8,392 bases of DNA, from positions 1 through 8,392 of the forward strand of contig CAMOHN010000042.1 in assembly GCA_946615455.1 (NCBI GenBank), in the 5' to 3' direction. Positions 1 through 7,262 of the stretch are shown piece after piece (within the stretch, counting starts at the first letter, position 1; the number at the start of each line of letters is the position of its first letter). The stretch is from an uncultured Bacteroidales bacterium (GTDB lineage Bacteria; Bacteroidota; Bacteroidia; Bacteroidales; Paludibacteraceae). The position numbers were made by a program, and so were the translations under genes. The notes under the pieces were generated by a model. That model had not been told where the DNA came from. It made no database searches and worked only from the letters and a program-made list of their open reading frames with translations.

Positions 1-65
1 AGGGCAATAATGGCAATTCCAATAACGGCGGTGCTGAGGATGTAGATTTTGAAGAAGTGAAATAA
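1..65 (+). CDS. dnaK: C-terminal end of a probable DnaK (Hsp70) chaperone, partial
   Basis: Only the last 20 codons are present, with TAA at 63-65. They read as a Gly/Asn-rich linker followed by the acidic tail GGAEDVDFEEVK. A flexible low-complexity stretch ending in a D-x-D/E-F-E-E-V-K motif is the usual C-terminus of bacterial DnaK, the ATP-dependent chaperone working with DnaJ and GrpE. No other domain is in the window, so the call rests on this tail alone. Another protein with an acidic tail cannot be excluded. A long hairpin follows 14 bases after the stop. Confidence 0.7.
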   Translation, partial: GNNGNSNNGGAEDVDFEEVK

Positions 66-79
66 TCACTTTTTTGTAA

Positions 80-139
80 AAAAAACGGCGCAAAAGTTTG
101 GCTGAATGATTCAAGCATAGTACTTTTGCGCCGTTTTTT
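80..139 (+). terminator. Long hairpin terminator after the dnaK-like gene, overlapping the next promoter
   Basis: The left arm at 81-97 and right arm at 122-138 are perfect 17-bp complements, extended to 18 by A80/T139. The loop is 24 bases (98-121). The left arm starts with an A run and the right arm ends in a T run, as in an intrinsic terminator that can act in both directions. The GC core is GGCGC/GCGCC. The loop is long for a terminator, but the right arm also contains a -7 promoter box, which may explain that. Confidence 0.7.
97..128 (+). promoter_or_regulatory. Bacteroidetes-type promoter of the rplU operon
   Basis: TTTG at 97-100, a 20-base spacer, and TACTTTTG at 121-128 match the known Bacteroidetes primary-sigma consensus (TTTG or TTG near -33, TAnnTTTG near -7). 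Transcription would start near 135, giving a leader of about 85 bases before rplU. The -7 box lies in the right arm of the terminator hairpin and the -33 box straddles the end of the left arm and the loop. Confidence 0.65.
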
Positions 140-221
140 GCGCGTAAAGGCTCGAATAAGTCGCCCCGACCGTGTCGGATAAGCCGCCTTGCCGTTGATT
201 ATTAAAAATACAAGAAGTACA
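135..221 (+). other. Possible structured 5' leader of the rplU operon
   Basis: The expected leader can fold locally. CCGAC (166-170) pairs with GTCGG (174-178) around a CGT loop, CGA (153-155) pairs with TCG (161-163), and GGCT (149-152) pairs with AGCC (182-185) to enclose both as a small three-way junction. Ribosomal protein operons are often autoregulated through such leaders. No known leader family is recognised here, the outer stem is only 4 bp, and the function is inferred. Confidence 0.25.
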
Positions 222-539
222 ATGTACGCAGTTGTAAACATGCTCGGTCAGCAATTCAAAGTAGAGGCCGGCAAGAAGTTATTTATCCACCGTATGGACA
301 CCGAGAAGGGTGCAACGGTTGAGTTTGATCAGGTATTGTTGGTGGACAACGATGGTAATGTCACCGTAGGAACGCCCACCATAGCAGGTGCCAAAGTGAT
401 TTGCGAGGTATTGGACAACGAATGCCGTGGCGAGAAGATTCGTGTCTTCCACAAAAAGCGTCGCAAAGGTTATCGCAAGATGAACGGTCACCGTCAAGAC
501 CTGACCAATATTGTGGTTAAAGAGATTGTCGTTGCATAA
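222..539 (+). CDS. rplU: 50S ribosomal protein L21
   Basis: This 105-residue protein matches L21 in length and along its whole sequence. It starts MYAVVNMLGQQFKVEAGKK and carries the basic C-terminal signature KRRKGYRKMNGHRQ followed by a Thr-x-x-x-Val tail. L21 binds 23S rRNA in the large subunit. ATG at 222 is chosen because it gives the canonical MYAV start. An in-frame TTG at 189 would add 11 residues foreign to the family. No Shine-Dalgarno sequence is evident, which is usual in this phylum. It is the first gene of an operon with rpmA, 57 bases downstream, an order conserved across bacteria. Identity is secure. Confidence 0.97.
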   Translation: MYAVVNMLGQQFKVEAGKKLFIHRMDTEKGATVEFDQVLLVDNDGNVTVGTPTIAGAKVICEVLDNECRGEKIRVFHKKRRKGYRKMNGHRQDLTNIVVKEIVVA

Positions 540-596
540 GCGAAGTTTCAAGTAGTTACTAACAGTTTATTTTCACCCTAAAAACAGCATTACATT

Positions 597-857
597 ATGG
601 CTCACAAGAAAGGTGTCGGTAGTTCGAAGAACGGCCGTGAATCAGAAAGCAAACGCTTAGGCGTAAAGATATGGGGCGGACAATTTGCCAAAGCCGGCAA
701 CATCATCGTTCGCCAGCGCGGAACGGTACACAACCCCGGTGAGAACATGGGTATGGGCAGCGACCATACACTCTATGCTTTGACCGATGGGATTGTAACC
801 TTTACCCGCAAACGCAACAACAAGTCGTTCGTTAGCATTCAGCCCATCGAGGCATAA
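597..857 (+). CDS. rpmA: 50S ribosomal protein L27
   Basis: The 86-residue product begins MAHKKGVGSSKNGRESESKR and contains the conserved core around GGQFAKAGNIIVRQRGT and GENMGMGSDHTLYAL. L27 sits near the peptidyl transferase centre, its flexible N-terminus reaching toward the P-site tRNA. That N-terminus begins directly at the mature AHKKG sequence, so there is no cleavable extension of the kind seen in many Firmicutes. The gene follows rplU and precedes serS by only 5 bases, so cotranscription with both is very likely. Length and sequence are normal for the family. Confidence 0.98.
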   Translation: MAHKKGVGSSKNGRESESKRLGVKIWGGQFAKAGNIIVRQRGTVHNPGENMGMGSDHTLYALTDGIVTFTRKRNNKSFVSIQPIEA

Positions 858-862
858 GCAAC

Positions 863-2242
863 ATGCTAACCTTACGACAGATCCTTGCCGACAAAGAAGC
901 CATCATTGCCGGTTTGGAGAAGAAACACATGGATAACGCTCGCGAGTGCATCGAGAGCGTTATTGCTATAGACCAAGCCCGTAAAGTAGCCCAGCAGAAG
1001 AAAGACAATGCTTCTGCCGAGATGAATACGCTGTCAAAGTCTATTGGTCAATTGATGGCAAAAGGCGAACGCGAACAAGCCGAGCAAGTCAAGGCTACTA
1101 CGGCACAGTTGAAAGAAGATATCCGCACCTACGAGGCGCAGATGACTCAAGCCGAGGAACAGATGCGTCAGGCTCTGCTTACCATTCCCAATGTACCCTA
1201 CCCGATTGTTCCTGAAGGCAAACACGCTGAAGACAACCTCGCCGTCAAGGTGGGCGGTTGGCAGATTCCCGAAGGGCTGGCATTGCTCCAACAGGATAAC
1301 GACCATGCTTTTTCCGCCGATGGCAACAGCATCGCCCTTCGCGATTGGCAGGACAGTTTCAATCCCGTCCACAACGAGGGCATGCACCCGCACTGGGATT
1401 TGGCAAAAGAGTACGGACTGATTGACTTTGACCTGGGTGTGAAGATCAGCGGTGCCGGTTTTCCCGTCTATACAGCCCAAGGTGCCCGTCTGCAGCGCGC
1501 ACTCATTCAGTTCTTCCTTGATGAGGCAGGCAAAGCCGGTTACACGGAAATCATGCCTCCCACCGTGGTCAATGCCGCCTCGGGCTACGGCACCGGTCAG
1601 TTACCCGACAAGGAAGGACAGATGTACCATGCCGAGTTGGACGACCTCTATCTGATTCCTACAGCCGAGGTGCCTGTGACCAACCTGTTCCGCGACGAGA
1701 TTCTCGACGAGAAAGCGTTGCCCGTCAAGCTCTGTGCCTATACGCAGTGCTTCCGTCGCGAGGCAGGCAGTTACGGCAAGGATGTACGCGGTTTGAACCG
1801 TCTGCATGAGTTCTCCAAGATTGAGATTGTGCGTGTTGATACCCCCGAACACAGTGCCGCTTCGCACCGCGAGATGCTGGATCATGTGGAGGGATTGCTC
1901 CAGAAGTTGGAACTACCCTACCGTATTCTGCGTCTGTGCGGCGGCGACATGAGTTTCACTGCTGCCTTGTGCTATGACTTTGAAGTCTATTCGTTAGCAC
2001 AACAACGGTGGTTGGAAGTCAGTTCGACCAGCAATTTCGACACCTACCAAGCCAATCGTCTGCATTGCCGCTACCGCAGCCAAGCAGACAAAAAAGTGCA
2101 GTTAGCACATACACTCAATGGTTCGGCATTGGCTCTACCGCGTATTGTGGCAGCCTTGTTGGAGAACAACCAAACCGCAGACGGCATACGCCTGCCAAAG
2201 GCTCTGCGACCCTATTTCGGAGCAGAAAAAATAAGCAAATAA
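863..2242 (+). CDS. serS: Seryl-tRNA synthetase (serine--tRNA ligase)
   Basis: This class II synthetase charges tRNA-Ser, and tRNA-Sec where present, with serine using ATP. The N-terminal arm (about residues 1-110) is rich in Lys, Glu and Ala, as expected for the tRNA-binding antiparallel coiled coil. The catalytic core shows the serine-binding TAEV loop (267-270), motif 2 with Arg298/Arg299 (CFRREAGSYGKDVRG) and Glu316 in RLHEFSKIE, and motif 3 NGSALALPRIVAALLENNQ (419-437) with Arg427. At 459 residues it exceeds the usual length of about 420-430. The excess seems to lie around residues 134-172, between arm and core, where the reading frame stays open and the flanks are well conserved. It starts 5 bases after the rpmA stop, in the same operon. 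Confidence 0.97.
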   Translation: MLTLRQILADKEAIIAGLEKKHMDNARECIESVIAIDQARKVAQQKKDNASAEMNTLSKSIGQLMAKGEREQAEQVKATTAQLKEDIRTYEAQMTQAEEQMRQALLTIPNVPYPIVPEGKHAEDNLAVKVGGWQIPEGLALLQQDNDHAFSADGNSIALRDWQDSFNPVHNEGMHPHWDLAKEYGLIDFDLGVKISGAGFPVYTAQGARLQRALIQFFLDEAGKAGYTEIMPPTVVNAASGYGTGQLPDKEGQMYHAELDDLYLIPTAEVPVTNLFRDEILDEKALPVKLCAYTQCFRREAGSYGKDVRGLNRLHEFSKIEIVRVDTPEHSAASHREMLDHVEGLLQKLELPYRILRLCGGDMSFTAALCYDFEVYSLAQQRWLEVSSTSNFDTYQANRLHCRYRSQADKKVQLAHTLNGSALALPRIVAALLENNQTADGIRLPKALRPYFGAEKISK

Positions 2243-2250
2243 AGCAGCTT

Positions 2251-2264
2251 ACTCCTACAGGAGT
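2251..2264 (+). promoter_or_regulatory. Shine-Dalgarno of the transporter gene inside a short palindrome
   Basis: AGGAG at 2259-2263 lies 6 bases before ATG 2270, ideal spacing, and decides that start over TTG 2264 and ATG 2279. The sequence ACTCCT-AC-AGGAGT is a perfect palindrome, so the Shine-Dalgarno could pair with the upstream CTCC in a 5-bp stem with a four-base loop. That might dampen translation. A clear Shine-Dalgarno is uncommon in this phylum. Confidence 0.45.
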
Positions 2265-2269
2265 TGCGG

Positions 2270-3946
2270 ATGAAGGTTATGAACTTTTTTCGAACCATCT
2301 TGGTAGAGCCAGGTGTTCTACAATCTATTGTAGTCCTAACGCTATGTATAGCGTTGGGACTGTTTTTGGCAGAAAAGTTGCGTATCAAGAACTTTTCCAT
2401 GGGTATGACATGGATATTGTTCTGCGGCATCGTATTTTCACATTTCGGTATCGGTCTGGATCCTACGGTCGGGCAGTTTGCCAAGGACTTCGGTTTGGTG
2501 CTGTTTGTCTATTCGTTGGGACTGCAAGTGGGACCATCGTTCTTCTCGTCGTTCGGCAAGGGCGGATGGCAGATGAATGTGTATGCCACGTTTATCGTAC
2601 TTTTGGGTTGTGTGACCACCTACCTTATTCACCTCATCAGCGGTGAGCCGATGGCAACTATGGTGGGTGTGATGACCGGTGCTGTGACCAATACGCCGTC
2701 CATGGGTGCTGCACAGCAAGCCTATGCTGACCTGTTCGGTACTGAAGAGAGCACCATAGCTTCGGCGTATGCAGTAGCCTATCCGTTAGCGGTATTGGGT
2801 ATCATACTGACCATGCCTATTCTAAAGCGTATTTTCCGCATCAATCTTACCAAGGAAGAGGAAGTCTTGGCTCGCGCCCGTAACGAGGCACAAGACGAGA
2901 CCGTGCTGACCGATGTGCTTGTCACCAACGAGCAACTGACCGGTATCACCGTTCGTGAACTAAACAAGATGCTCAATATCAAGATGGTTATTTCGCGCAT
3001 CATCCACGACGACGGACACGAGCAAGTTCCCTCAGCCGACACGGTCATTACCCAAGGTGACCATCTTCGCATCCTGACAGACAAAGAGCACACCGGTTCG
3101 CTACGCCTAATCGGGCAACAGACCGAGCGCGAACTCAAAGCCCAAGAAGCCGGTCCGGAACTGGTTTCTCGCCGCATTGTGGTGACTAAACCGCGATGGA
3201 ACGGAAAGCGAATTGGCAGTCTGCGTATCAACGAGAAGTATCATGTCACCATCACCCGCATCAATCGTGCCGGCATTGACCTGCTTGCCACAGCCGACCT
3301 GCCCCTGCAAATGGGCGACCGTATCATGGTGGTGGGAGAAAAAGAACAGGTCAAGCAAGTGGCTGACCTGTTCGGTAATGAGATGAAAAAATTAGATATC
3401 CCTAACCTCATTCCTATTTTCTTGGGTATCGCATTGGGTGTGGTGGTCGGTTCGTTACCCATTCACCTACCCGGATTGGGAACGCCCTTCAAGCTGGGTT
3501 TGGCAGGCGGCACCATCATTGTGGCAATACTGATTGGTCGCTATGGTCCGTACTATCATTTGGTCACCTTTGCCACCACCAGTGCCAACCGCATGCTGCG
3601 CGAAACGGGTTTGTGTCTGTTCCTTGCCGCTGTCGGTTTGGGAGCGGGCGAAAGTTTTGTGCCATCCATCATGGCAGGCGGTTACAACTGGATCTTCTAC
3701 GGGATACTCATTACGATGTTGCCGTTGCTCATTGTCGGTTTTATTGCACGCAAATGGGGCAAACTAAACTATTTTAGCCTAATGGGACTATTGGCGGGAG
3801 CCACCAACGACCCGCCTGCCTTGGCGTATGCGTCATCGTTGTCAGACGAGAACAACCAACCCTCGGTGGCGTATGCCACGGTCTATCCGCTGACCATGTT
3901 CCTGCGCGTGATGGCAGCCCAACTGATGATTATTCTGCTATGCTGA
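2270..3946 (+). CDS. AspT/YidE-family putative transporter with two TrkA-C domains
   Basis: This inner-membrane protein of 558 residues has the duplicated architecture of the aspartate:alanine exchanger (AspT/YidE) family. A first hydrophobic block spans about 15-190, two soluble regulatory domains of the TrkA-C (RCK-C) type lie at about 210-285 and 300-370, and a second hydrophobic block spans about 375-558. The two membrane halves carry matching signatures, GAVTNTPSMGAAQQA (137-151) and GAGATNDPPALAYA-type residues near 509-521. GLQVGPSFF at 84-92 is also typical. Known members exchange amino acids or dicarboxylates; the substrate here cannot be read from sequence. ATG 2270 is chosen for its Shine-Dalgarno. 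It lies 27 bases after serS, so it is probably the last gene of that operon. Its 3' end overlaps the convergent neighbour by 17 bases. Confidence 0.9.
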   Translation: MKVMNFFRTILVEPGVLQSIVVLTLCIALGLFLAEKLRIKNFSMGMTWILFCGIVFSHFGIGLDPTVGQFAKDFGLVLFVYSLGLQVGPSFFSSFGKGGWQMNVYATFIVLLGCVTTYLIHLISGEPMATMVGVMTGAVTNTPSMGAAQQAYADLFGTEESTIASAYAVAYPLAVLGIILTMPILKRIFRINLTKEEEVLARARNEAQDETVLTDVLVTNEQLTGITVRELNKMLNIKMVISRIIHDDGHEQVPSADTVITQGDHLRILTDKEHTGSLRLIGQQTERELKAQEAGPELVSRRIVVTKPRWNGKRIGSLRINEKYHVTITRINRAGIDLLATADLPLQMGDRIMVVGEKEQVKQVADLFGNEMKKLDIPNLIPIFLGIALGVVVGSLPIHLPGLGTPFKLGLAGGTIIVAILIGRYGPYYHLVTFATTSANRMLRETGLCLFLAAVGLGAGESFVPSIMAGGYNWIFYGILITMLPLLIVGFIARKWGKLNYFSLMGLLAGATNDPPALAYASSLSDENNQPSVAYATVYPLTMFLRVMAAQLMIILLC

Positions 3947-4988
3947 GCGTATAGAGGATGGCTTCTGTTTGGCGAAGCGCATTGCGTTTTTTCTGACCGG
4001 CTGCATACAAGAAGACTTCGGCAGTGACCACATAGCCGCGTTTGAGGTCTAACCGTGTATGACTGACATAGGGACCGCCCATCGCTTCGCCGTTAAGAAT
4101 TTTCCATAGACCACGCACTTCGTACCCATAGAAGGAGTGCGTGCTGTCTTTTTCCAGTGCCTCTATCTGTCTGCATTGTGGTGGAAATATACGGTATTCC
4201 GTTCCCATGTACGAACCCGGCACGGAGGCTGTTACCAACCGCCCCATGACCTCGTCGCGTTTAGCATAGATGCTGTCGGATGTCAGTTGAGAAGTTTGCG
4301 TATAGGGGTAACGATATACTACTATATCTCGGCGCATAGAGCCCTTGTTGTTACAGCACCATACGAGGTCAGCACTATCCTTGACCACCACATAGTCTGC
4401 GGGGATGAGCATGTCGCAGTTGAGCCGTTGTCTGAGTGCTTGACGCGCCTCTTTGTTGGTGCCTGCGCGCAAAAAACGCACCTGACGAATCATCTCTTCG
4501 CGAATGAACCACTCGCGAACCTGTTCGCCATTTTGCTGCCACCAGTCCAAAAAAGCCTCGGCATCGGGAGTCTGCACACGGCATACCGCCTGAGGTGTAC
4601 TCCATGCGTCCCGAAGATAGCGCGCTTTGGTTTGCGTGTAACGGTCGGGCTGAATATCTACCATCAGTACATTGCGCGTTCCCTTGAGCATATCGTCAAA
4701 CAACGCCGAGGTGACATGGGTAAGACGGAAATAAGATTCCATTTGCGGCAGGCAAGGCATGTCGGCAGCCATGACAGCCTTGACCGGTTCATAGACTTCG
4801 TTGCCGCAGACCACCACACACTCGTAGATACTACCATTGGCGGAAGGCAGCGTCCTGCCGTCGGTTCTGCCCGAACACGAGGACAACAAAAAAGCAAGCA
4901 CAACCACAAGGGTCATGCTTGCATAAATAACTCGGAATCCTTTAATTTGCATAGACAAAGGAATTGAAGGTCGTCGTTTGCGAATCAT
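3930..4988 (-). CDS. DUF4837-type lipoprotein
   Basis: The 352-residue product resembles the Bacteroidetes DUF4837 family, whose function is unknown. Matching features follow the signal: a YECVVVCGNEVYEPVKAVM-like start of the domain, LPQMESYFRL, and TRNVLMVDI. Later stretches include the DAWSTPQ segment and a C-terminal region with RGLWKILNGEAMGGPY. A hydrophobic segment ends in the lipobox LSSC with Cys38, so it should be a lipid-anchored envelope protein. ATG 4988 overlaps the upstream stop as ATGA, suggesting translational coupling. An internal ATG at 4952 would give a more ordinary 26-residue signal and remains possible. It forms a two-gene unit with the lipoprotein upstream. Family assignment is from recognised motifs, not a search. 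Confidence 0.75.
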   Translation of the reverse strand: MIRKRRPSIPLSMQIKGFRVIYASMTLVVVLAFLLSSCSGRTDGRTLPSANGSIYECVVVCGNEVYEPVKAVMAADMPCLPQMESYFRLTHVTSALFDDMLKGTRNVLMVDIQPDRYTQTKARYLRDAWSTPQAVCRVQTPDAEAFLDWWQQNGEQVREWFIREEMIRQVRFLRAGTNKEARQALRQRLNCDMLIPADYVVVKDSADLVWCCNNKGSMRRDIVVYRYPYTQTSQLTSDSIYAKRDEVMGRLVTASVPGSYMGTEYRIFPPQCRQIEALEKDSTHSFYGYEVRGLWKILNGEAMGGPYVSHTRLDLKRGYVVTAEVFLYAAGQKKRNALRQTEAILYTLSIAE

Positions 4989-5728
4989 TGTACAGGTTTG
5001 GGGCTGAATGCTACATTCCAAGCAGCAGAAGTACGATAATAGCGAATCATCGTGGTAGCATCACTCTTCTTAGGAGCATCATAGTAGATCCAGACGGGTA
5101 TTGAACCGGAATAAGCTTTGCCAAAGAAGGGGAAACGCTCAGCAATAAAGAGTTTGAGTACCTCGCCGTGTTCCTCATCCATAATGCTGACAACGATTTC
5201 GGACAGCGTATTGAAGTCGTTGTCTGAGTCATTGGTGAAATAATAGTAAGCGAACTGATTGTATTTCTCACCATCCAGATAATATACATAAACAGAGTCG
5301 GTTGTTCTCAATTCGGCATCCGGACCAATCCGATTGTTGGGCGTACCCACCTCGGTGAGAACATCGTTGCGTGTGCGTGTCCAGTCAAACGCGGGGATGG
5401 TGAACATGAACTCTTCCGGCAGGCGTGGAACGATGGTCAGGGCGATGTCTTTCTTTACTTTTTGGTCAGCCTCGACATGCATGGTTGTGTTGCCGATGCA
5501 AGCGACAAAAACGGTATCTCCTTCAATAAAAGCATGCTCCTCACCGTCCACTGTCACCTGATAGTCGGTATAGCCCGGCATGATGTCATGTGCCACGATG
5601 GTGTCACCGTATTGGCAGATGATCTCTGACGGCACCTCTGTGTTGGTGGTAGTGGTTTCCGACTTTTTCTCACATGCTGTGAAAGTGAGTGTTGCCAAAG
5701 CCGCAAGGGCTAAAAACATCTTTTTCAT
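4985..5728 (-). CDS. Uncharacterised lipoprotein, partner of the DUF4837-type gene
   Basis: I do not recognise the family. The 247-residue product starts MKKMFLALAALATLTFTAC, a classic lipoprotein signal with the lipobox ending at Cys19, followed by a Lys/Ser/Thr-rich linker. Residues about 36-100 are rich in beta-branched residues (QVTVDGEEHAFIEGDTVFVAC) and may form a small Ig-like beta domain. The second part (about 105-247) contains an FDWTRTRNDVLTEVGTPNNR motif, many Tyr/Phe, and no obvious catalytic triad. ATG 5728 is chosen because it gives the signal peptide; an ATG at 5755 would add nine residues ahead of it. The gene is first in a two-gene unit, its TGA overlapping the next ATG, so the two proteins may work together in the envelope. 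Confidence 0.8.
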   Translation of the reverse strand: MKKMFLALAALATLTFTACEKKSETTTTNTEVPSEIICQYGDTIVAHDIMPGYTDYQVTVDGEEHAFIEGDTVFVACIGNTTMHVEADQKVKKDIALTIVPRLPEEFMFTIPAFDWTRTRNDVLTEVGTPNNRIGPDAELRTTDSVYVYYLDGEKYNQFAYYYFTNDSDNDFNTLSEIVVSIMDEEHGEVLKLFIAERFPFFGKAYSGSIPVWIYYDAPKKSDATTMIRYYRTSAAWNVAFSPKPVQ

Positions 5729-5775
5729 AACTATTGATTTAGGGTTAAACAACATTCATGTCGCAAAAATCGGGG

Positions 5776-5783
5776 CAAAGATA
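5776..5783 (-). promoter_or_regulatory. Probable -7 box of the lipoprotein operon
   Basis: On the minus strand this reads TATCTTTG, a perfect TAnnTTTG box, 48 bases upstream of the ATG at 5728. I see no clear TTTG at the expected -33 distance (about 5803-5806), where the sequence is an A run on the plus strand. The promoter is therefore only half supported. Confidence 0.45.
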
Positions 5784-5843
5784 ATGACAACATTTGATTA
5801 GAAAAAAAATAAATGGCAGCAAAACATAAAAAAAAGCACTTTG

Positions 5844-5874
5844 TTGCATAGACCGAAAAGATAGTCTATTTTTG
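5844..5874 (+). promoter_or_regulatory. Bacteroidetes-type promoter of the C1 peptidase gene
   Basis: TTG at 5844-5846, a 20-base spacer, and TATTTTTG at 5867-5874 match the Bacteroidetes consensus. Transcription should start near 5881, giving a leader of about 60 bases. It is divergent from the lipoprotein promoter, and the two -7 boxes are about 85 bases apart. Confidence 0.6.
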
Positions 5875-5942
5875 CGGCGAAAAAGAGAGTACAGACAGTG
5901 TCAATCAACTCAATTATTCAATAATTTTTTAATTTTAGTTGT

Positions 5943-7160
5943 ATGAAAAAGACCTTGCTTGCAGCCTTGCTTGCCGTCAGCGGTATGGCCATGGCACAAA
6001 CTGAGTCCACTGAGCAGAAAGCGGATTCGGGTTTTGTTTTCACCACGATTGACAGCGTGGCCATCACGCCTGTTAAGAACCAACACCGTAGCGGCACCTG
6101 CTGGTGCTTCTCGACCCTCGGTTTCCTTGAGAGCGAAGTATTGCGTGAGAAGAAGAAAGAGGTGGACTTTGCCGAGATGTTCGTGGTTAGTCACACCATG
6201 GTGGACCGCGCTGAGTATGTGGTTCGTATGTATCAGAACGCCCAGTTTGCCGCCGGCGGCAGTGCTTATGATGTTATCTATTGCTTGAAGCACTATGGTT
6301 TGGTTCCGCAAGAGGTGATGCCCGGTATCAAGTATGGTGCTACCAAGGCTGACACACTGCCCGTTCACAAAGAATTGGACGCTGTGGCTGCCGGTTATGT
6401 ACATGCTCTGTCCCGCAGTTTGGGCAAGTTGACACCTGTGTGGAAAAAAGGTTTGCAAGCTATCTACGACACTTACCTGGGCGTATGTCCTGAGGAATTC
6501 ACCTACGAGGGCAAGAAATACACTCCCCAGTCGTATGCCGCTTCGTTGGGTCTGAATGCAGACGACTATGTGAGCATCACCAGCTATACTCACCATCCTT
6601 GGTCTTATGAAGAGGGTCATCCCCGTTTTGTGTTTGAGGTGCCCGACAACTGGCGCATGGATTTGATGTACAACGTGCCCATGGAGGACATGATGCGCAT
6701 CATTGACAACGCACTGCAAAACGGTTACACCCTTGCCTGGGGTGCTGATGTGAGCGAGCAAGGCTTCACCCGCAAAGGTGTGGCTGTAGTGCCCGATGTA
6801 GAGAATGGTGCACAGAACACCGGCACAGACATGGCTCATTGGTTGGGTATGGATGCCAAAGCCAAACGCGATGAACTGACCAAGCGCCCCTTGCCCGAGC
6901 TGGAAATCACCCAAGAGATGCGCCAAGAGGCCTATGACAACTGGGAGAACACCGACGACCACGGCATGCAGATATTCGGTCGTGCCAAAGACCAGAACGG
7001 CAAGATCTACTACATGATCAAGAACTCGTGGGGCACACAGGGCTTTGACTACAATGGTATCTGGTATGCTTCGACAGCTTTCATGCAGTACAAGACCAAC
7101 GATATTCTTGTCAATAAGAAAGCCATTCCCAAGGACATCCGCAAGAAACTGGGTCTGTAA
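5943..7160 (+). CDS. Secreted C1B (bleomycin hydrolase / aminopeptidase C-like) cysteine peptidase
   Basis: This 405-residue papain-fold peptidase begins with a signal peptide, MKKTLLAALLAVSGMAMA, probably cut before Gln19, so it acts in the periplasm or outside. The catalytic set is complete: oxyanion Gln47 and nucleophile Cys53 in NQHRSGTCWCFS with the papain spacing of six, His340 in TDDHGMQIFG, and Asn361 in KNSWG. The His-Gly-Met and long insertions between Cys and His are typical of the bleomycin hydrolase/PepC branch, whose members are often aminopeptidases. Cytoplasmic PepC proteins are usually longer (about 440-450 residues) and lack a signal, so this is the Bacteroidetes-style exported form. 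It is monocistronic, with its own promoter and a terminator 36 bases downstream. Whether it trims as an aminopeptidase or cuts internally is not visible. Confidence 0.9.
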   Translation: MKKTLLAALLAVSGMAMAQTESTEQKADSGFVFTTIDSVAITPVKNQHRSGTCWCFSTLGFLESEVLREKKKEVDFAEMFVVSHTMVDRAEYVVRMYQNAQFAAGGSAYDVIYCLKHYGLVPQEVMPGIKYGATKADTLPVHKELDAVAAGYVHALSRSLGKLTPVWKKGLQAIYDTYLGVCPEEFTYEGKKYTPQSYAASLGLNADDYVSITSYTHHPWSYEEGHPRFVFEVPDNWRMDLMYNVPMEDMMRIIDNALQNGYTLAWGADVSEQGFTRKGVAVVPDVENGAQNTGTDMAHWLGMDAKAKRDELTKRPLPELEITQEMRQEAYDNWENTDDHGMQIFGRAKDQNGKIYYMIKNSWGTQGFDYNGIWYASTAFMQYKTNDILVNKKAIPKDIRKKLGL

Positions 7161-7196
7161 TCCTACCCTTTCAGTAATCCTTTAGAAATATAGACC

Positions 7197-7234
7197 AAGA
7201 GCGTTTGCAGGTTGCTGCAAACGCTCTTTTCTTT
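7197..7234 (+). terminator. Intrinsic terminator of the C1 peptidase gene
   Basis: AAGAGCGTTTGCAG (7197-7210) pairs perfectly with 7215-7228 around a GTTG loop, a 14-bp stem, followed by TTCTTT. This is a strong rho-independent terminator, 36 bases after the stop. On the minus strand no T run follows, so it should work mainly on the plus strand. Confidence 0.9.
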
Positions 7235-7262
7235 GGGCTTTCTCAAAAAAGCCGAAGCGGTA

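Noticed and set aside
189..221. TTG start extending rplU by 11 residues
   Set aside because: The extension is foreign to L21; ATG 222 gives the canonical MYAV start and family length.
2008..2646. Plus-strand open frame of 212 codons crossing the serS/transporter junction
   Set aside because: It is out of frame with two strongly supported genes and overlaps both, including serS motif 3.
4137..4967. Plus-strand open frame of 276 codons opposite the DUF4837-type gene
   Set aside because: The minus-strand gene has a lipobox, family motifs and coupling to its neighbour; the plus-strand product is not protein-like and has no promoter.
5910..6962. Long minus-strand open frame (350 codons) opposite the peptidase gene
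   Set aside because: It lies wholly antisense to a well-supported peptidase with signal peptide and full catalytic set. Its product resembles no family and reflects codon bias of the sense gene.
7236..7253. Small hairpin GGCTTT/AAAGCC after the peptidase terminator
   Set aside because: Only 6 bp with no T run after it. The stronger terminator just upstream already explains transcription end.
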